Shown: positions 18,504 through 27,771 of the stretch, one piece after another | Layout of the letters: the number at the start of each line of letters is the position of its first letter | Numbering within the stretch: position 1 is the first letter of the stretch | From: Eubacterium sp. | Lineage (GTDB): Bacteria; Bacillota; Clostridia; Lachnospirales; Lachnospiraceae | Assembly (NCBI GenBank): GCA_017619835.1 | Contig: JAFZRN010000021.1 | Span: forward strand, 1-64,000 | Direction of reading: 5' to 3' | Length of the DNA: 64,000 nt | The notes under the pieces: model-generated | What the model was told of the DNA's origin: nothing | What the model saw: only the letters and a program-made list of their open reading frames with translations | Databases searched by the model: none | Translations under genes and position numbers: made by a program

Positions 18504-20759
18504 ATGTATTTTATAGTAGGAAGCCATTTGGCATTAAAACTGAATACGCCGCTCGGAAAGCTCATGAAGGATAAAGCCGAAAGCTATCTGTTTTTGGATG
18601 AAGGAGAAACAGTAGAAGGCTATCTTCAGAGGATGATGGCTGCGATAAAAAAGGCGCTTAAGGATGCTGCTCCGGATCTTATGGTGATCGAATTTCAGAC
18701 ACTGCTTGATCTGGCTCCTTTTGATGTGGAAAATGACGATGTTAAGGCTAAGACTGATGAACTTATCAGTGTGATAAAGGAAGGCATAAAAGAATCTCCT
18801 ATCTATATGATAAGGACAAATGTGCCGCAGCGCTATATTACTCAGAGAATGGTATTCGATGATTCCTCTAAAAATCTCTTTCCGATAAGAAAGGTCGTAT
18901 CACCGAATCCGAACTTTGAATATGAATCTGATAATGTTTCCTATGTAAATAAGTTTGAAGAATACTTTGCCGAGAAGACCGGTGCCAAAGTGATCGACTC
19001 CACAGCACACTATCTTTATAAGAAGAGAAACGGATATAAGCTTAATTACTGGACCTATGAGGATGAATGCTATAAGGATATAAGTAATGAGATAATAAGT
19101 AAGGTTAAGGCAGAGAGAAAAGCTCCCGAACTTACCCTAAAGAACAGCTATAAAGATAGTCTTACGTCTGAAGATAATATTATTATCTCAGAAAACAAAA
19201 ATTCAAAATACAGACTCGGCGATGATAATGTTATATATATAGTTCCTGCGGAGGAAGAGGCCGAAACAGAAAAAAGTACTGACGGCTATACCATTGATAT
19301 TTCCCGCTTTTTCATTCCGGAATCCCGTGATGACGACGGACTTAGCTACGGCGAAGAGTATGATAAAGAAGTAAAGAGGATCATCGAAAAGATTAGAACC
19401 CAAAATCCTGAACAGAAGGTCTTTAATTCGATAGACCCCATGGTAAGAGCTGGATATCTGGCAAAGCTTGTTTCATATAATCCTGTTTCTGTTCTGAAAG
19501 AGATATATGATACGCCGCTTGATAAGATAGTGCTTTCGCTTCCGGCTCCGGTCATAAGAAAGAATCTTAAGAAGATCGCAGGCTGGTATAAAAAGAATTA
19601 CCAGACCAGAGAAGAGATAATGAAGAACTTAAGGTTCTCATTTAATAAGGAACTTAAAGAAAGCATTGCGGCAGCTCCCGTAAATGACCTTATGATCATT
19701 CCCGAGCTTCCGAAGGGATATATAAATGAACCGTGGCCGGGCCATTTGAAAAAATATAATGATCCGGTACCGACAGCTCCCCAGTTTTATATGAGGGATG
19801 AGGTGGAGGATACGATAAGGAAGGTTAAGAAGCTTTCATCACCTGAAAGTCTTACATTCCTCCTTGTTACGGACATTCATTATAAGAGTGTGAATAAGAA
19901 GAGTAAGAAGCCGACCGAGATAACCTTCCAGAGGATGCTTGCCAATATGAAGGCTGTCCTCGATAAGACGGATGTAAGCTTCGTTGTTAATCTCGGAGAT
20001 GATTCGGATGGCAACTTCCAGGATAAGGATGACCTGATGAGGGCTTCGAAATATGTGACCGAGGAAATGCTTAAGCTCAGTAAACCTTACTACAGAGTTC
20101 TCGGAAATCATGATACGAATCATTATGCGAAGAAGCTTCTCAGTGCCGAAGAGATGAGGGATTTCTATCTTTATTATATAGACAGGTATGAATATCTTAC
20201 CTTTAATCCCGATTCGAATAATACCGAGTATTATCTGGATTTCCCGGAGCAGAAGATCAGGATGATCGTTCTTAATACAGAGTACGGCGAGATATTTGCT
20301 TATTCCGAGAGCACAGGCAAGTGGCTTAATGAAAAGGCACTTGATACAGATTACACGATCCTGCTTGCAGAGCATCTTTCATGTCTTACGACTATGAACA
20401 TGAATGCAAGTCCGCTTAAGAATCGCGAGAGCGTGATCGAGGCTCTTAAGGAACATAAGAGAGGGCCGATAGTCCAGCTCTGCGGACACAGTCACTGCGA
20501 CTACTCATTTACGGATAATGATCCCGAGTACAGCCCATGGCTTACGGTATTCTCGAACCTTCAGAGATGTACCAGAAGAAGGCAGTATGATATCGGGGAC
20601 ATCACTGTGGGACATACAAAGGGATGGTTCGGCTGCCCTCACAGAACGGGCGGAAAGCTCTCCGAAGACTGCTGGGAGATCGTGATATTTAACCCCGTAA
20701 AACGGAAAGTGAATCTCGTAAGATTCGGTGCGGGGGAAGATCGTGAATTTTCTTATTGA
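18504..20759 (+). CDS. Two-domain protein with C-terminal calcineurin-like metallophosphoesterase
   Basis: 751 residues. The N-terminal about 220 residues look SGNH-like and resemble DUF6270-type domains found beside wall-polymer genes (VGSHLAL start; FEEYFAEKTGAKVID; NYWTYEDECYKDI). This is followed by a linker and a metallophosphoesterase: VTDIHYK (about 455), NLGDDSDGN (about 496), GNHDTN (about 534), GHSH (about 662). The set gives the expected dinuclear metal ligands, so it should hydrolyse a phosphoester; the substrate is unknown. It has no signal peptide. It is divergent from the glycerol-phosphate polymerase, which suggests an envelope connection. If translation does start at 18504 the mRNA is leaderless; the alternative in-frame ATG at 18564 also lacks a good site. 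Confidence 0.8.
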   Translation: MYFIVGSHLALKLNTPLGKLMKDKAESYLFLDEGETVEGYLQRMMAAIKKALKDAAPDLMVIEFQTLLDLAPFDVENDDVKAKTDELISVIKEGIKESPIYMIRTNVPQRYITQRMVFDDSSKNLFPIRKVVSPNPNFEYESDNVSYVNKFEEYFAEKTGAKVIDSTAHYLYKKRNGYKLNYWTYEDECYKDISNEIISKVKAERKAPELTLKNSYKDSLTSEDNIIISENKNSKYRLGDDNVIYIVPAEEEAETEKSTDGYTIDISRFFIPESRDDDGLSYGEEYDKEVKRIIEKIRTQNPEQKVFNSIDPMVRAGYLAKLVSYNPVSVLKEIYDTPLDKIVLSLPAPVIRKNLKKIAGWYKKNYQTREEIMKNLRFSFNKELKESIAAAPVNDLMIIPELPKGYINEPWPGHLKKYNDPVPTAPQFYMRDEVEDTIRKVKKLSSPESLTFLLVTDIHYKSVNKKSKKPTEITFQRMLANMKAVLDKTDVSFVVNLGDDSDGNFQDKDDLMRASKYVTEEMLKLSKPYYRVLGNHDTNHYAKKLLSAEEMRDFYLYYIDRYEYLTFNPDSNNTEYYLDFPEQKIRMIVLNTEYGEIFAYSESTGKWLNEKALDTDYTILLAEHLSCLTTMNMNASPLKNRESVIEALKEHKRGPIVQLCGHSHCDYSFTDNDPEYSPWLTVFSNLQRCTRRRQYDIGDITVGHTKGWFGCPHRTGGKLSEDCWEIVIFNPVKRKVNLVRFGAGEDREFSY

Positions 20760-20783
20760 AAACTTGACGATTAGTGTTACAAT
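20756..20783 (+). promoter_or_regulatory. Probable promoter of the DUF1858 gene
   Basis: TTGAAA at 20756-20761 overlaps the preceding stop codon; TACAAT at 20778-20783 follows after 16 nt. The transcript would have a leader of about 50 nt with AAGAGG before ATG 20838. Confidence 0.5.
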
Positions 20784-20837
20784 AACAGAAGTTTATTTTT
20801 CGAAAATTCTCTATTAATAGAAAGAAGAGGTTTTATC

Positions 20838-21149
20838 ATGGCAGAAGAAATCTATAACGCAGGCAATGCGGATCTTGAAAATATAAATGCCTTCCCGGTT
20901 GATGAGGACGGCATCATTCAATACGTTAATAAGGACATGCTGATCGGTGATATCTTAAAGCAGTATCCCGATGCTGCACTTGTTCTTATGAAGTGCGGTA
21001 TGCACTGCATCACCTGCAGTGTTTCCACATATGAGTCACTGGATCAGGCCTGTGCGGTTCACGGTCTTTATACCGATGACATCACAAAGGTTCTGAATGA
21101 TTTCCTGACGCAGACTCTCGCAGGAGAAGCTGCAGAAGCTCAGGAGTAA
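20838..21149 (+). CDS. DUF1858 domain protein
   Basis: A 103-residue small acidic protein with a full DUF1858 domain (about residues 27-93): DMLIGDILKQYPDAALVLMK, GMHCITCSVS with a CxxC pair, then ESLDQACAVHGL and a final helix. DUF1858 proteins are related to the N-terminal domain of hybrid-cluster-associated and ScdA-like proteins; the CxxC may bind metal or be redox-active (family knowledge, unproven here). It has its own promoter and a good ribosome binding site. The next gene, ileS, has a separate promoter. Confidence 0.85.
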   Translation: MAEEIYNAGNADLENINAFPVDEDGIIQYVNKDMLIGDILKQYPDAALVLMKCGMHCITCSVSTYESLDQACAVHGLYTDDITKVLNDFLTQTLAGEAAEAQE

Positions 21150-21165
21150 AGAAAAATACCCCGTT

Positions 21166-21195
21166 TTGACAGTATATACAGAATAATGGTATACT
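21166..21195 (+). promoter_or_regulatory. ileS promoter
   Basis: TTGACA at 21166-21171, 18-nt spacer, TATACT at 21190-21195. The leader before ATG 21228 would be only about 26 nt and carries AAAGGA, so there is no room for the T-box leader that often controls this gene in Firmicutes. Confidence 0.8.
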
Positions 21196-21227
21196 AAACA
21201 AATTCTATATCGAAAGGATAATCGGTT

Positions 21228-24200
21228 ATGTACGACAAGGTTTCGACTAAGCTGAACTTTGTGGAAAACGAGGCAAAGGTCCTCGATTTCTGGAAAAATG
21301 AAAATGTATTCGAAAAGAGTATAGATGAGAAGCAGGATCTTCCTACCTATACATTTTATGATGGCCCGCCAACTGCAAACGGCAAGCCCCATATAGGTCA
21401 CGTTCTTACACGTGTAATCAAGGATATGATCCCTCGTTATCAGACAATGAAGGGTCATAAGATCATAAGAAAAGCCGGATGGGATACCCATGGACTTCCC
21501 GTTGAGCTCGAAGTCGAGAAGGAGATCGGAATCGACGGCAAGGAGCAGATAGAGGAGTACGGAATCGAACCATTTATCGGCAAGTGTAAGGAATCCGTAT
21601 GGAAATATAAGGGTATGTGGGAGCAGTTCTCAGGCAAGGTTGGCTTCTGGGCTGACATGGATGATCCTTATGTAACATACCATAACAGCTATATCGAATC
21701 CGAGTGGTGGGCTCTTAAGAAGATCTGGGATATGGGTCTTCTCTATAAGGGCTTTAAGGTTGTGCCTTATTGTCCGAGATGCGGAACTCCGCTTTCATCT
21801 CATGAGGTTGCTCAGGGCTATAAGGCTGTTAAGGAGCGTTCCGCAGTCGTACGTTTCAAGGCTAAGGTTAATGATGGTGAAGAGCAGTACTACTTCCTTG
21901 CATGGACAACAACACCCTGGACACTTCCTTCAAACCTTGCACTCTGCGTTAACCCCGAAGAGACCTACAGCAAGGTTAAGGCCTGTGACGGATATACATA
22001 TATCATGGCAGATGCTCTTCTTGACACTGTTCTCGGACCTCTTGCAGAAGAGAAGGTTAAGAATGAAGCGGGCGAGCATGTAAATAAATATGATACTTCT
22101 GCTACAGAAGGTAAGGCATATGTAAGGCTGGAATCCTACAAGGGAACAGACCTTGAGGGAAGAGAGTATGAGCCGCTTTATGACGGAGCTGCAGCAGGTG
22201 CTGCAAAGCAGCATAAGAAGGCACATTTCATCGTTGCAGATGACTATGTAACAATGTCAGACGGTACCGGTATCGTTCATATCGCTCCCGCCTTCGGTGA
22301 GGACGACGGACGTGTAGGCCGTAAGTATGACCTTCCTTTCGTACAGTTTGTTGATGCAGAAGGTAACATGACAGATGATACACCTTTTGCAGGACTTTTC
22401 GTTAAGGATGCAGATCCGAAGGTACTTGTTGATCTTGATTCAAGAGGACTTCTTTTCTCTGCACCTAAGTTCGAGCATGACTATCCTTTCTGCTGGAGAT
22501 GCGATACACCGCTCATCTACTATGCTAGAGAGTCATGGTTCATTAAGATGACAGAAGTCAGCGACAAGATGGTTGCTAACAATAATACAGTTAACTGGAT
22601 CCCCGAGGGTATCGGTCAGGGACGTTTTGGCGAGTGGCTTAAGAATGTTCAGGACTGGGGTCTCTCACGTGACCGCTACTGGGGCACGCCTCTTAATGTA
22701 TGGGAGTGCGAGGACTGCGGTAAGAGAGATGCGATCGGTTCTATCGCAGAGCTTCGTGAGAAGGGTAAGATGGAAGACGGAAGTGCGGTTCCCGAGGATA
22801 TCGAGCTTCACAGACCGTTCGTAGACGGCGTTGTCCTTACCTGTCCCGATTGTGGAAAGCCGATGAGAAGAGTACCCGAGGTTATCGACTGCTGGTTCGA
22901 TTCGGGAGCAATGCCCTTTGCACAGTGGCATTATCCGTTTGAGAATAAAGAGATATTCGAAGAGAATTTCCCTGCAGACTTTATATCCGAAGCTGTTGAC
23001 CAGACACGTGGATGGTTCTATTCACTTATGGCTATCTCCACGCTTCTCTTCGACAAGGCTCCATATAAGAACGTAATCGTTCTCGGTCACGTTCTTGATA
23101 AAGACGGTAATAAGATGGCTAAGTCCAAGGGAAATGCCGTCGATCCGATGGAGGCTCTCGAGAAGTTCGGTGCCGATGCCATAAGATGGTATTTCTACAC
23201 CAATTCACAGCCATGGCTTCCTAACAGATTCCATGAGGATGCCGTGCTTGAGGGACAGCGTAAGTTCATGGGTACTCTCTGGAATACCTATGCATTCTAT
23301 ACACTTTATGCAGAGATCGATCAGTTTGATCCGACCAGGTATACACTTGATAAGGCAAGCCTTTCCGCAATGGATAAATGGCTTCTCTCCAAGCTGAATA
23401 CAGCAATCAAAAAGTTTGATGAGTACCTTGGCGCTTATAAGATTCCGGAGTCTGCGGCAGTCCTCAGTGATTTTGTGGATGACCTGAGTAACTGGTATGT
23501 AAGACGCTGCCGTGAGAGATACTGGGCAAAGGGTATGGAGCAGGATAAGATCAATGCTTACATGACTCTTTATACTTCGATCGTTACTATCTGTAAGATA
23601 GCTGCTCCTATGGTTCCGTTCCTTACAGAAAGTATATACCAGAATCTGGTAAGAAACGTTGATAAGGATGCTCCTATCAGCGTACATCTCTGTGACTATC
23701 CCGAGGTTGATGAGTCAATGATCGACGCAGACCTTGAGAAGGCTATGCAGGAGGTTCTTACTATCAAGACCTTCGGTAGTGCAGCACGTAATGCTGCAAA
23801 TATCAAGAACCGTCAGCCTATCGCAAATATGTATGTTAAGGCTGATACCAAGCTTGATGACTTTTATATTGATATAGTGAAGGATGAGCTTAACATCAAG
23901 AATGTTGAGTTCAGAGATGATATGTCTTCATTCTCATCCTACAGCTTCAAGCCTCAGCTTAAGACAGTAGGTCCTAAGTACGGAAAGCTTGTAGGCGGAA
24001 TCCGTCAGTATCTCGGTGATATCGAGGATGGAAATAAGGCATATGCATCACTTAAATCAGAGGGGGCTCTTAAGTTCGAGATCGACGGTCAGCCGGTTGA
24101 ACTTACAGAGGAGGATCTTCTTATCGATGTCGTTGAGAGCGGCAACTATGCAACCTTCGGCGACAACAATGTTACTGTTGTAATCGATACCAACCTTACA

Positions 24201-24461
24201 CCGGAGCTTATCGAGGAAGGTTTCGTCAGAGAAATCATTTCCAAGGTACAGTCCATGCGTAAGGAAGCCGGTTTTGAGGTTACAGACAGGATAACTCTTT
24301 ACATTGACAAGAACGATAAGATATCCGAGATCATTACCGCAAATGATGAAAAGATCAAAGCTGCTGTGCTTGCCGACGAGATCCGTCTCGGAGAGATGTC
24401 CGGCTTCACAAAGCAGTGGGATATTAACGGCGAGGAAGTTACCTTCGGCGTTGAAAAGTAA
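21228..24461 (+). CDS. ileS: Isoleucyl-tRNA synthetase
   Basis: Charges tRNA-Ile in the cytoplasm. 1077 residues, longer than the about 930 of the E. coli type and matching the long eukaryote-like class (IleS2-like) found in many Clostridia, a class often linked with low mupirocin sensitivity (family knowledge). Motifs: PPTANGKPHIGH with HIGH at 55-58; editing-domain WTTTPWTLPSN; the KMSKS equivalent KMAKSKGN near 630; then the anticodon-binding domain and a C-terminal extension. Its own sigma-A-like promoter drives it. glgP follows 16 nt downstream and may be co-transcribed. Confidence 0.97.
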   Translation: MYDKVSTKLNFVENEAKVLDFWKNENVFEKSIDEKQDLPTYTFYDGPPTANGKPHIGHVLTRVIKDMIPRYQTMKGHKIIRKAGWDTHGLPVELEVEKEIGIDGKEQIEEYGIEPFIGKCKESVWKYKGMWEQFSGKVGFWADMDDPYVTYHNSYIESEWWALKKIWDMGLLYKGFKVVPYCPRCGTPLSSHEVAQGYKAVKERSAVVRFKAKVNDGEEQYYFLAWTTTPWTLPSNLALCVNPEETYSKVKACDGYTYIMADALLDTVLGPLAEEKVKNEAGEHVNKYDTSATEGKAYVRLESYKGTDLEGREYEPLYDGAAAGAAKQHKKAHFIVADDYVTMSDGTGIVHIAPAFGEDDGRVGRKYDLPFVQFVDAEGNMTDDTPFAGLFVKDADPKVLVDLDSRGLLFSAPKFEHDYPFCWRCDTPLIYYARESWFIKMTEVSDKMVANNNTVNWIPEGIGQGRFGEWLKNVQDWGLSRDRYWGTPLNVWECEDCGKRDAIGSIAELREKGKMEDGSAVPEDIELHRPFVDGVVLTCPDCGKPMRRVPEVIDCWFDSGAMPFAQWHYPFENKEIFEENFPADFISEAVDQTRGWFYSLMAISTLLFDKAPYKNVIVLGHVLDKDGNKMAKSKGNAVDPMEALEKFGADAIRWYFYTNSQPWLPNRFHEDAVLEGQRKFMGTLWNTYAFYTLYAEIDQFDPTRYTLDKASLSAMDKWLLSKLNTAIKKFDEYLGAYKIPESAAVLSDFVDDLSNWYVRRCRERYWAKGMEQDKINAYMTLYTSIVTICKIAAPMVPFLTESIYQNLVRNVDKDAPISVHLCDYPEVDESMIDADLEKAMQEVLTIKTFGSAARNAANIKNRQPIANMYVKADTKLDDFYIDIVKDELNIKNVEFRDDMSSFSSYSFKPQLKTVGPKYGKLVGGIRQYLGDIEDGNKAYASLKSEGALKFEIDGQPVELTEEDLLIDVVESGNYATFGDNNVTVVIDTNLTPELIEEGFVREIISKVQSMRKEAGFEVTDRITLYIDKNDKISEIITANDEKIKAAVLADEIRLGEMSGFTKQWDINGEEVTFGVEK

Positions 24462-24477
24462 GGAGGAATGATACCCC

Positions 24478-26919
24478 ATGAAGAAGATCGCAAAGATTAA
24501 CAAGGAGGCCTTCAAGAAGGAGATTGCGGCAAATGTCAAGATGCTTTTCCGTAAGCCTATCGAAGAGGCATCTCCGCAGGAGATCTACCAGGCAGTAAGT
24601 TATTCTGTCAAGGATGACATCATCGACAGATGGATTGCGACACATAAGGTTTATAAGGAGAAGAACGTAAAGAAGGTTTACTATCTTTCGATGGAATTCC
24701 TGATGGGACGTGCTCTCGGAAATAATCTCTTAAACCTTGGTTATTACAAGGAAGTAAAGAAGGCTCTCGATGAGATGGGTCTTGATATCAACTTTATCGA
24801 GGATCAGGAGAGAGATCCCGCACTTGGTAACGGTGGTCTCGGAAGACTTGCAGCATGCTTCCTTGATTCACTTTCAACTCTCGGATATCCGGCTTACGGC
24901 TGCGGTATCAGATATCACTACGGAATGTTCAAGCAGGCCATTGTTGACGGCTATCAGCTTGAGGAGCCGGATGACTGGTTAAGAAACGGCTTCCCGTTTG
25001 AAATCAAGAGAAATGAGTACGCTACGGAAGTTAAGTTCGGCGGATATGTCCGCGTTGAGAATAAGGACGGACGTAACCACTTTATCCAGGAAGGATATCA
25101 GTCGGTTCGTGCAGTACCTTATGATATGCCTATCGTTGGCTATGGCAATAACATTGTCAATACGCTTCGTATGTGGGATGCAGAGGCAGCCCAGCAGTTC
25201 AACCTGAACTCATTTGACAAGGGTGAGTATGCAAAGGCTGTTGAGGAGCAGAACCTTGCCAAGACTATCTGCGACGTTCTCTATCCTAACGATAATCACT
25301 ATTCAGGTAAAGAGCTTCGTCTGAAGCAGCAGTACTTCTTCGTATCTGCTTCTATCCAGACAGCTATAAAGAAGTTCAAGGAAAGAAACAAGAAGATCCA
25401 GGATCTTCCGAAGAAGGTTACTTTCCAGATGAACGATACACATCCGACTCTTACTGTTCCGGAGCTTATGCGTATCCTTATGGATGAGGAAGGACTTGAG
25501 TGGGATGAAGCATGGGATATCACAACAAAGACCTGTGCTTATACAAATCATACGATCATGTCAGAGGCTCTCGAGAAATGGCCTATCGAGCTCTTCTCCA
25601 GACTTCTTCCGAGAATCTATCAGATCGTTGAGGAGATCAACCGCCGCTTCATTCTTAAGATTGAGGAGACTTATCCCGGTGATCACGATAAGGTTAAGTC
25701 AATGGCTATCCTCTATGACGGACAGGTTAAGATGGCTCACCTTGCAATCGCAGGTTCATATTCGGTTAACGGTGTTGCAAGACTCCATACCGAGATTCTT
25801 AAAAAGAGAGAGCTTAAGGATTTCTATGAGCTGAATCCTAAGCAGTTCAATAATAAGACTAACGGTGTTACTCAGAGAAGATTCCTTGCTCACGGTAATC
25901 CGCTTCTTGCAGACTGGCTCAATCGTAAGATCGGTCAGGAGTGGATAACAGATCTTTCACAGATCAGCAAGCTTAAGACTTTTGTTGATGATAAGAAATA
26001 TCAGCAGGAGTTCATGAATATCAAATACCAGAATAAGCTCCGTCTTGCAGAGTATATCAAGGAGCATAACGGAATCGATATTGATCCTAACTCAATCTTT
26101 GATGTTCAGGTTAAGAGACTTCATGAGTATAAGAGACAGCTTCTCAATATCCTTCATGTAATGCATCTTTACAGCGAGCTGAAGGAGAATCCTCAGTTCG
26201 ATATGTATCCGAGAACATTTATCTTCGGTGCAAAGGCTGCTGCAGGTTATAAGAGAGCTAAGCTTACTATCAAGCTTATCAATTCCGTAGCTGATGTGAT
26301 CAATAACGATCCTACGATCAACAATAAGATTAAGGTCGTATTCATTGAGGACTACAGAGTGTCCAACGGCGAAATCATTTTCGCTGCTGCTGATGTATCA
26401 GAGCAGATCTCTACAGCTTCACGTGAGGCATCCGGTACTGGTAACATGAAGTTCATGATAAATGGTGCTGTTACTATCGGAACCATGGATGGTGCAAATG
26501 TCGAGATCGTTGAAGAGGTTGGTAAGGAGAACGCATTCATCTTCGGACTTTCAGCCGACGAGGTTATGAAGTACGAGCGTGAGGGCGGCTACAATCCTTG
26601 GGATATCTTTAATGATAACCAGAATGTGAGACGTGTTCTTACACAGCTTATCAATGGTACATATAATGAGGATACGGAGCTCTTCCGTGACCTCTATGAT
26701 TCACTTACTAAGGAAGATATCTACTTCATTCTTAAGGACTTCGATTCCTATGCCGAGGCTCAGGCAAGAGTTGATGAGGCATATAGAGATGAGAGAAGAT
26801 GGGCTAAGATGGCTATGATGAATACCGCATGCTCAGGCAAGTTCTCATCTGACAGAACTATTGAAGAATATGTAAAGGGAATCTGGAAGCTTAAGAAGGT
26901 TGAAGTGGAGCTTGCGTAA
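24478..26919 (+). CDS. glgP: Glycogen/maltodextrin phosphorylase
   Basis: Phosphorolyses alpha-1,4-glucans to glucose-1-phosphate with a pyridoxal phosphate cofactor. 813 residues, normal for GH-like GT35 phosphorylases. Seen: EDQERDPALGNGGLGRLAAC near the N-terminus, FQMNDTHPTL, VQVKRLHEYKRQ, and the PLP motif EASGTGNMKFMINGAVTIGT with the Schiff-base Lys near 658, followed by DGANVEI. AAGGAGGAATG lies upstream of ATG 24478, and the gap to ileS is only 16 nt. Highly expressed codon use. Consistent with glycogen storage in rumen-type Clostridia. Confidence 0.96.
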   Translation: MKKIAKINKEAFKKEIAANVKMLFRKPIEEASPQEIYQAVSYSVKDDIIDRWIATHKVYKEKNVKKVYYLSMEFLMGRALGNNLLNLGYYKEVKKALDEMGLDINFIEDQERDPALGNGGLGRLAACFLDSLSTLGYPAYGCGIRYHYGMFKQAIVDGYQLEEPDDWLRNGFPFEIKRNEYATEVKFGGYVRVENKDGRNHFIQEGYQSVRAVPYDMPIVGYGNNIVNTLRMWDAEAAQQFNLNSFDKGEYAKAVEEQNLAKTICDVLYPNDNHYSGKELRLKQQYFFVSASIQTAIKKFKERNKKIQDLPKKVTFQMNDTHPTLTVPELMRILMDEEGLEWDEAWDITTKTCAYTNHTIMSEALEKWPIELFSRLLPRIYQIVEEINRRFILKIEETYPGDHDKVKSMAILYDGQVKMAHLAIAGSYSVNGVARLHTEILKKRELKDFYELNPKQFNNKTNGVTQRRFLAHGNPLLADWLNRKIGQEWITDLSQISKLKTFVDDKKYQQEFMNIKYQNKLRLAEYIKEHNGIDIDPNSIFDVQVKRLHEYKRQLLNILHVMHLYSELKENPQFDMYPRTFIFGAKAAAGYKRAKLTIKLINSVADVINNDPTINNKIKVVFIEDYRVSNGEIIFAAADVSEQISTASREASGTGNMKFMINGAVTIGTMDGANVEIVEEVGKENAFIFGLSADEVMKYEREGGYNPWDIFNDNQNVRRVLTQLINGTYNEDTELFRDLYDSLTKEDIYFILKDFDSYAEAQARVDEAYRDERRWAKMAMMNTACSGKFSSDRTIEEYVKGIWKLKKVEVELA

Positions 26920-26940
26920 GCTGACAAATTATATGGTAAA

Positions 26941-27123
26941 ATGACGGATATCAGCGGAAGGCTTTCGAAGCTTTCCGGCAGCAGACTCCAGATGCTGGAG
27001 GAGACCGAGGCCATGAGTGAGCTTACCCGGGATGTGGATGCGATAAAGCAGTTTGTTCCGTGGTATGAAAGCGTGGCCGGAGATACTTCTTCTTGCGAAG
27101 AGAAGAAATCTATGATACCATAA
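26941..27123 (+). CDS. Possible 60-residue small protein
   Basis: An open frame between glgP and the SCIFF gene with neighbour-like codon use (AAG, CTT, GAG) and a plausible amphipathic helical product (SGRLSKLSGSRLQMLEE). There is no recognisable ribosome binding site and no family that I know. It may equally be untranslated spacer whose end holds the SCIFF promoter. No membrane segment. Confidence 0.35.
   Translation: MTDISGRLSKLSGSRLQMLEETEAMSELTRDVDAIKQFVPWYESVAGDTSSCEEKKSMIP
27093..27121 (+). promoter_or_regulatory. Candidate promoter of the SCIFF peptide gene
   Basis: TTGCGA at 27093-27098 and TACCAT at 27116-27121 with a 17-nt spacer. Both boxes deviate from consensus. The predicted leader of about 35 nt carries GAGGAG before ATG 27162. 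Confidence 0.45.
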
Positions 27124-27161
27124 CGTAGATAATTATTTTGAATATACGAGGAGAATTAGTT

Positions 27162-27311
27162 ATGGAGAGAATAAAGACTCTTGAAACAAGGGACCTCTGT
27201 GAAAGCGCTAAGACAGGCGGATGCGGTGAGTGCCAGACATCATGCCAGAGTGCTTGCAAGACCAGCTGTGGTGTTGCTAATCAGAAGTGTGAGAACTCAT
27301 CAGAGGAGTAA
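27162..27311 (+). CDS. SCIFF (six cysteines in forty-five) ranthipeptide precursor
   Basis: A 49-residue peptide with Cys at 13, 21, 24, 28, 32, 36 and 43 and the hallmark CGECQTSCQSACKTSC core followed by VANQKC. SCIFF peptides are near-universal in Clostridia and are cross-linked by a dedicated radical SAM enzyme that makes Cys-to-Thr thioethers; their cellular role is unsettled. GAGGAG precedes the ATG. Odd point: after Cys36 the residue is Gly37, where the peptides I recall (CteA type) have Thr37, the acceptor for Cys32. An intrinsic terminator follows immediately, and the maturase lies 635 nt downstream beyond a repeat element rather than directly adjacent. Confidence 0.95.
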   Translation: MERIKTLETRDLCESAKTGGCGECQTSCQSACKTSCGVANQKCENSSEE

Positions 27312-27318
27312 GAGGATG

Positions 27319-27345
27319 CGCCGCCACCCACGTGGCGGCGTTTTT
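27319..27345 (+). terminator. Intrinsic terminator of the SCIFF gene
   Basis: CGCCGCCAC (27319-27327), loop CCAC, GTGGCGGCG (27332-27340), then TTTTT. It starts 7 nt after the SCIFF stop, so the peptide can be made from a short transcript separate from the maturase. Confidence 0.88.
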
Positions 27346-27361
27346 CGTACACCTGATAGTT

Positions 27362-27500
27362 GAAGCGGATCTATAGAGGTGCACCTGATATTTGAAGCGG
27401 GTATACCGCAACCATGTTCCCCTTCGAAGCGCCGGAGAAGGCGCTCGAAGTGAAACAGATTGCGCCCTCCCGCGCTTACCGAATTGGAGACGGACGGTGC
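27362..27500. repeat. GC-rich palindromic module, copy A1
   Basis: A 139-nt non-coding module nearly identical (3 differences) to 27772-27910. Terminal pairing TGCACC (27380-27385) with GGTGCA (27496-27501); internal hairpin TTCGAAGCGCC (27423-27433), loop GGAGAA, GGCGCTCGAA (27440-27449); then the conserved string TGCGCCCTCCCGCG. Related copies at 48457-48580 keep the pairing with base changes on both sides. No protein product is credible. Confidence 0.85.
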
Positions 27501-27534
27501 AAGTGATATATATGCACAGAGAAGAGTGGCAAAA

Positions 27535-27728
27535 AGCTAACAAATCAATTGTTTTATTGAAAATGTTAGCCATATATGATGAAAACTATAGTAATTTAGT
27601 TTGATTTAATAGAGTAGGGCTAATAAAAACTGAAAAATCAGAAAAATGTTAGCTTGATTCTATAAATATATATAGTTTATAAGGATAAGCGGCTAACAGA
27701 AACATTGTTTTGCTAAAGAATATTAGCT
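27535..27728. repeat. Three AT-rich GCTAA/TTAGC hairpins (module B)
   Basis: Three successive inverted repeats: GCTAACA 27536-27542 with TGTTAGC 27564-27570; GCTAA 27619-27623 with TTAGC 27649-27653; GCTAA 27692-27696 with TTAGC 27723-27727. Some have a second inner stem (CTG...CAG, CAAT...ATTG). The same three hairpins in the same order occur at 48621-48814. No open frame of interest. Confidence 0.8.
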
Positions 27729-27771
27729 GTAGCATTAATACTTATGTGTATAAGAGGTGCAGCTGTGAGTC

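Noticed and set aside
21150-21227. T-box leader for ileS
   Set aside because: The gap is only 78 nt and holds a complete promoter; a T-box needs well over 150 nt and its specific loops are absent.
27392-27604. Open frame through the GC-rich module
   Set aside because: The related frame at 48458-48655 diverges wherever RNA pairing is kept; no ribosome binding site. Conservation follows structure, not protein.
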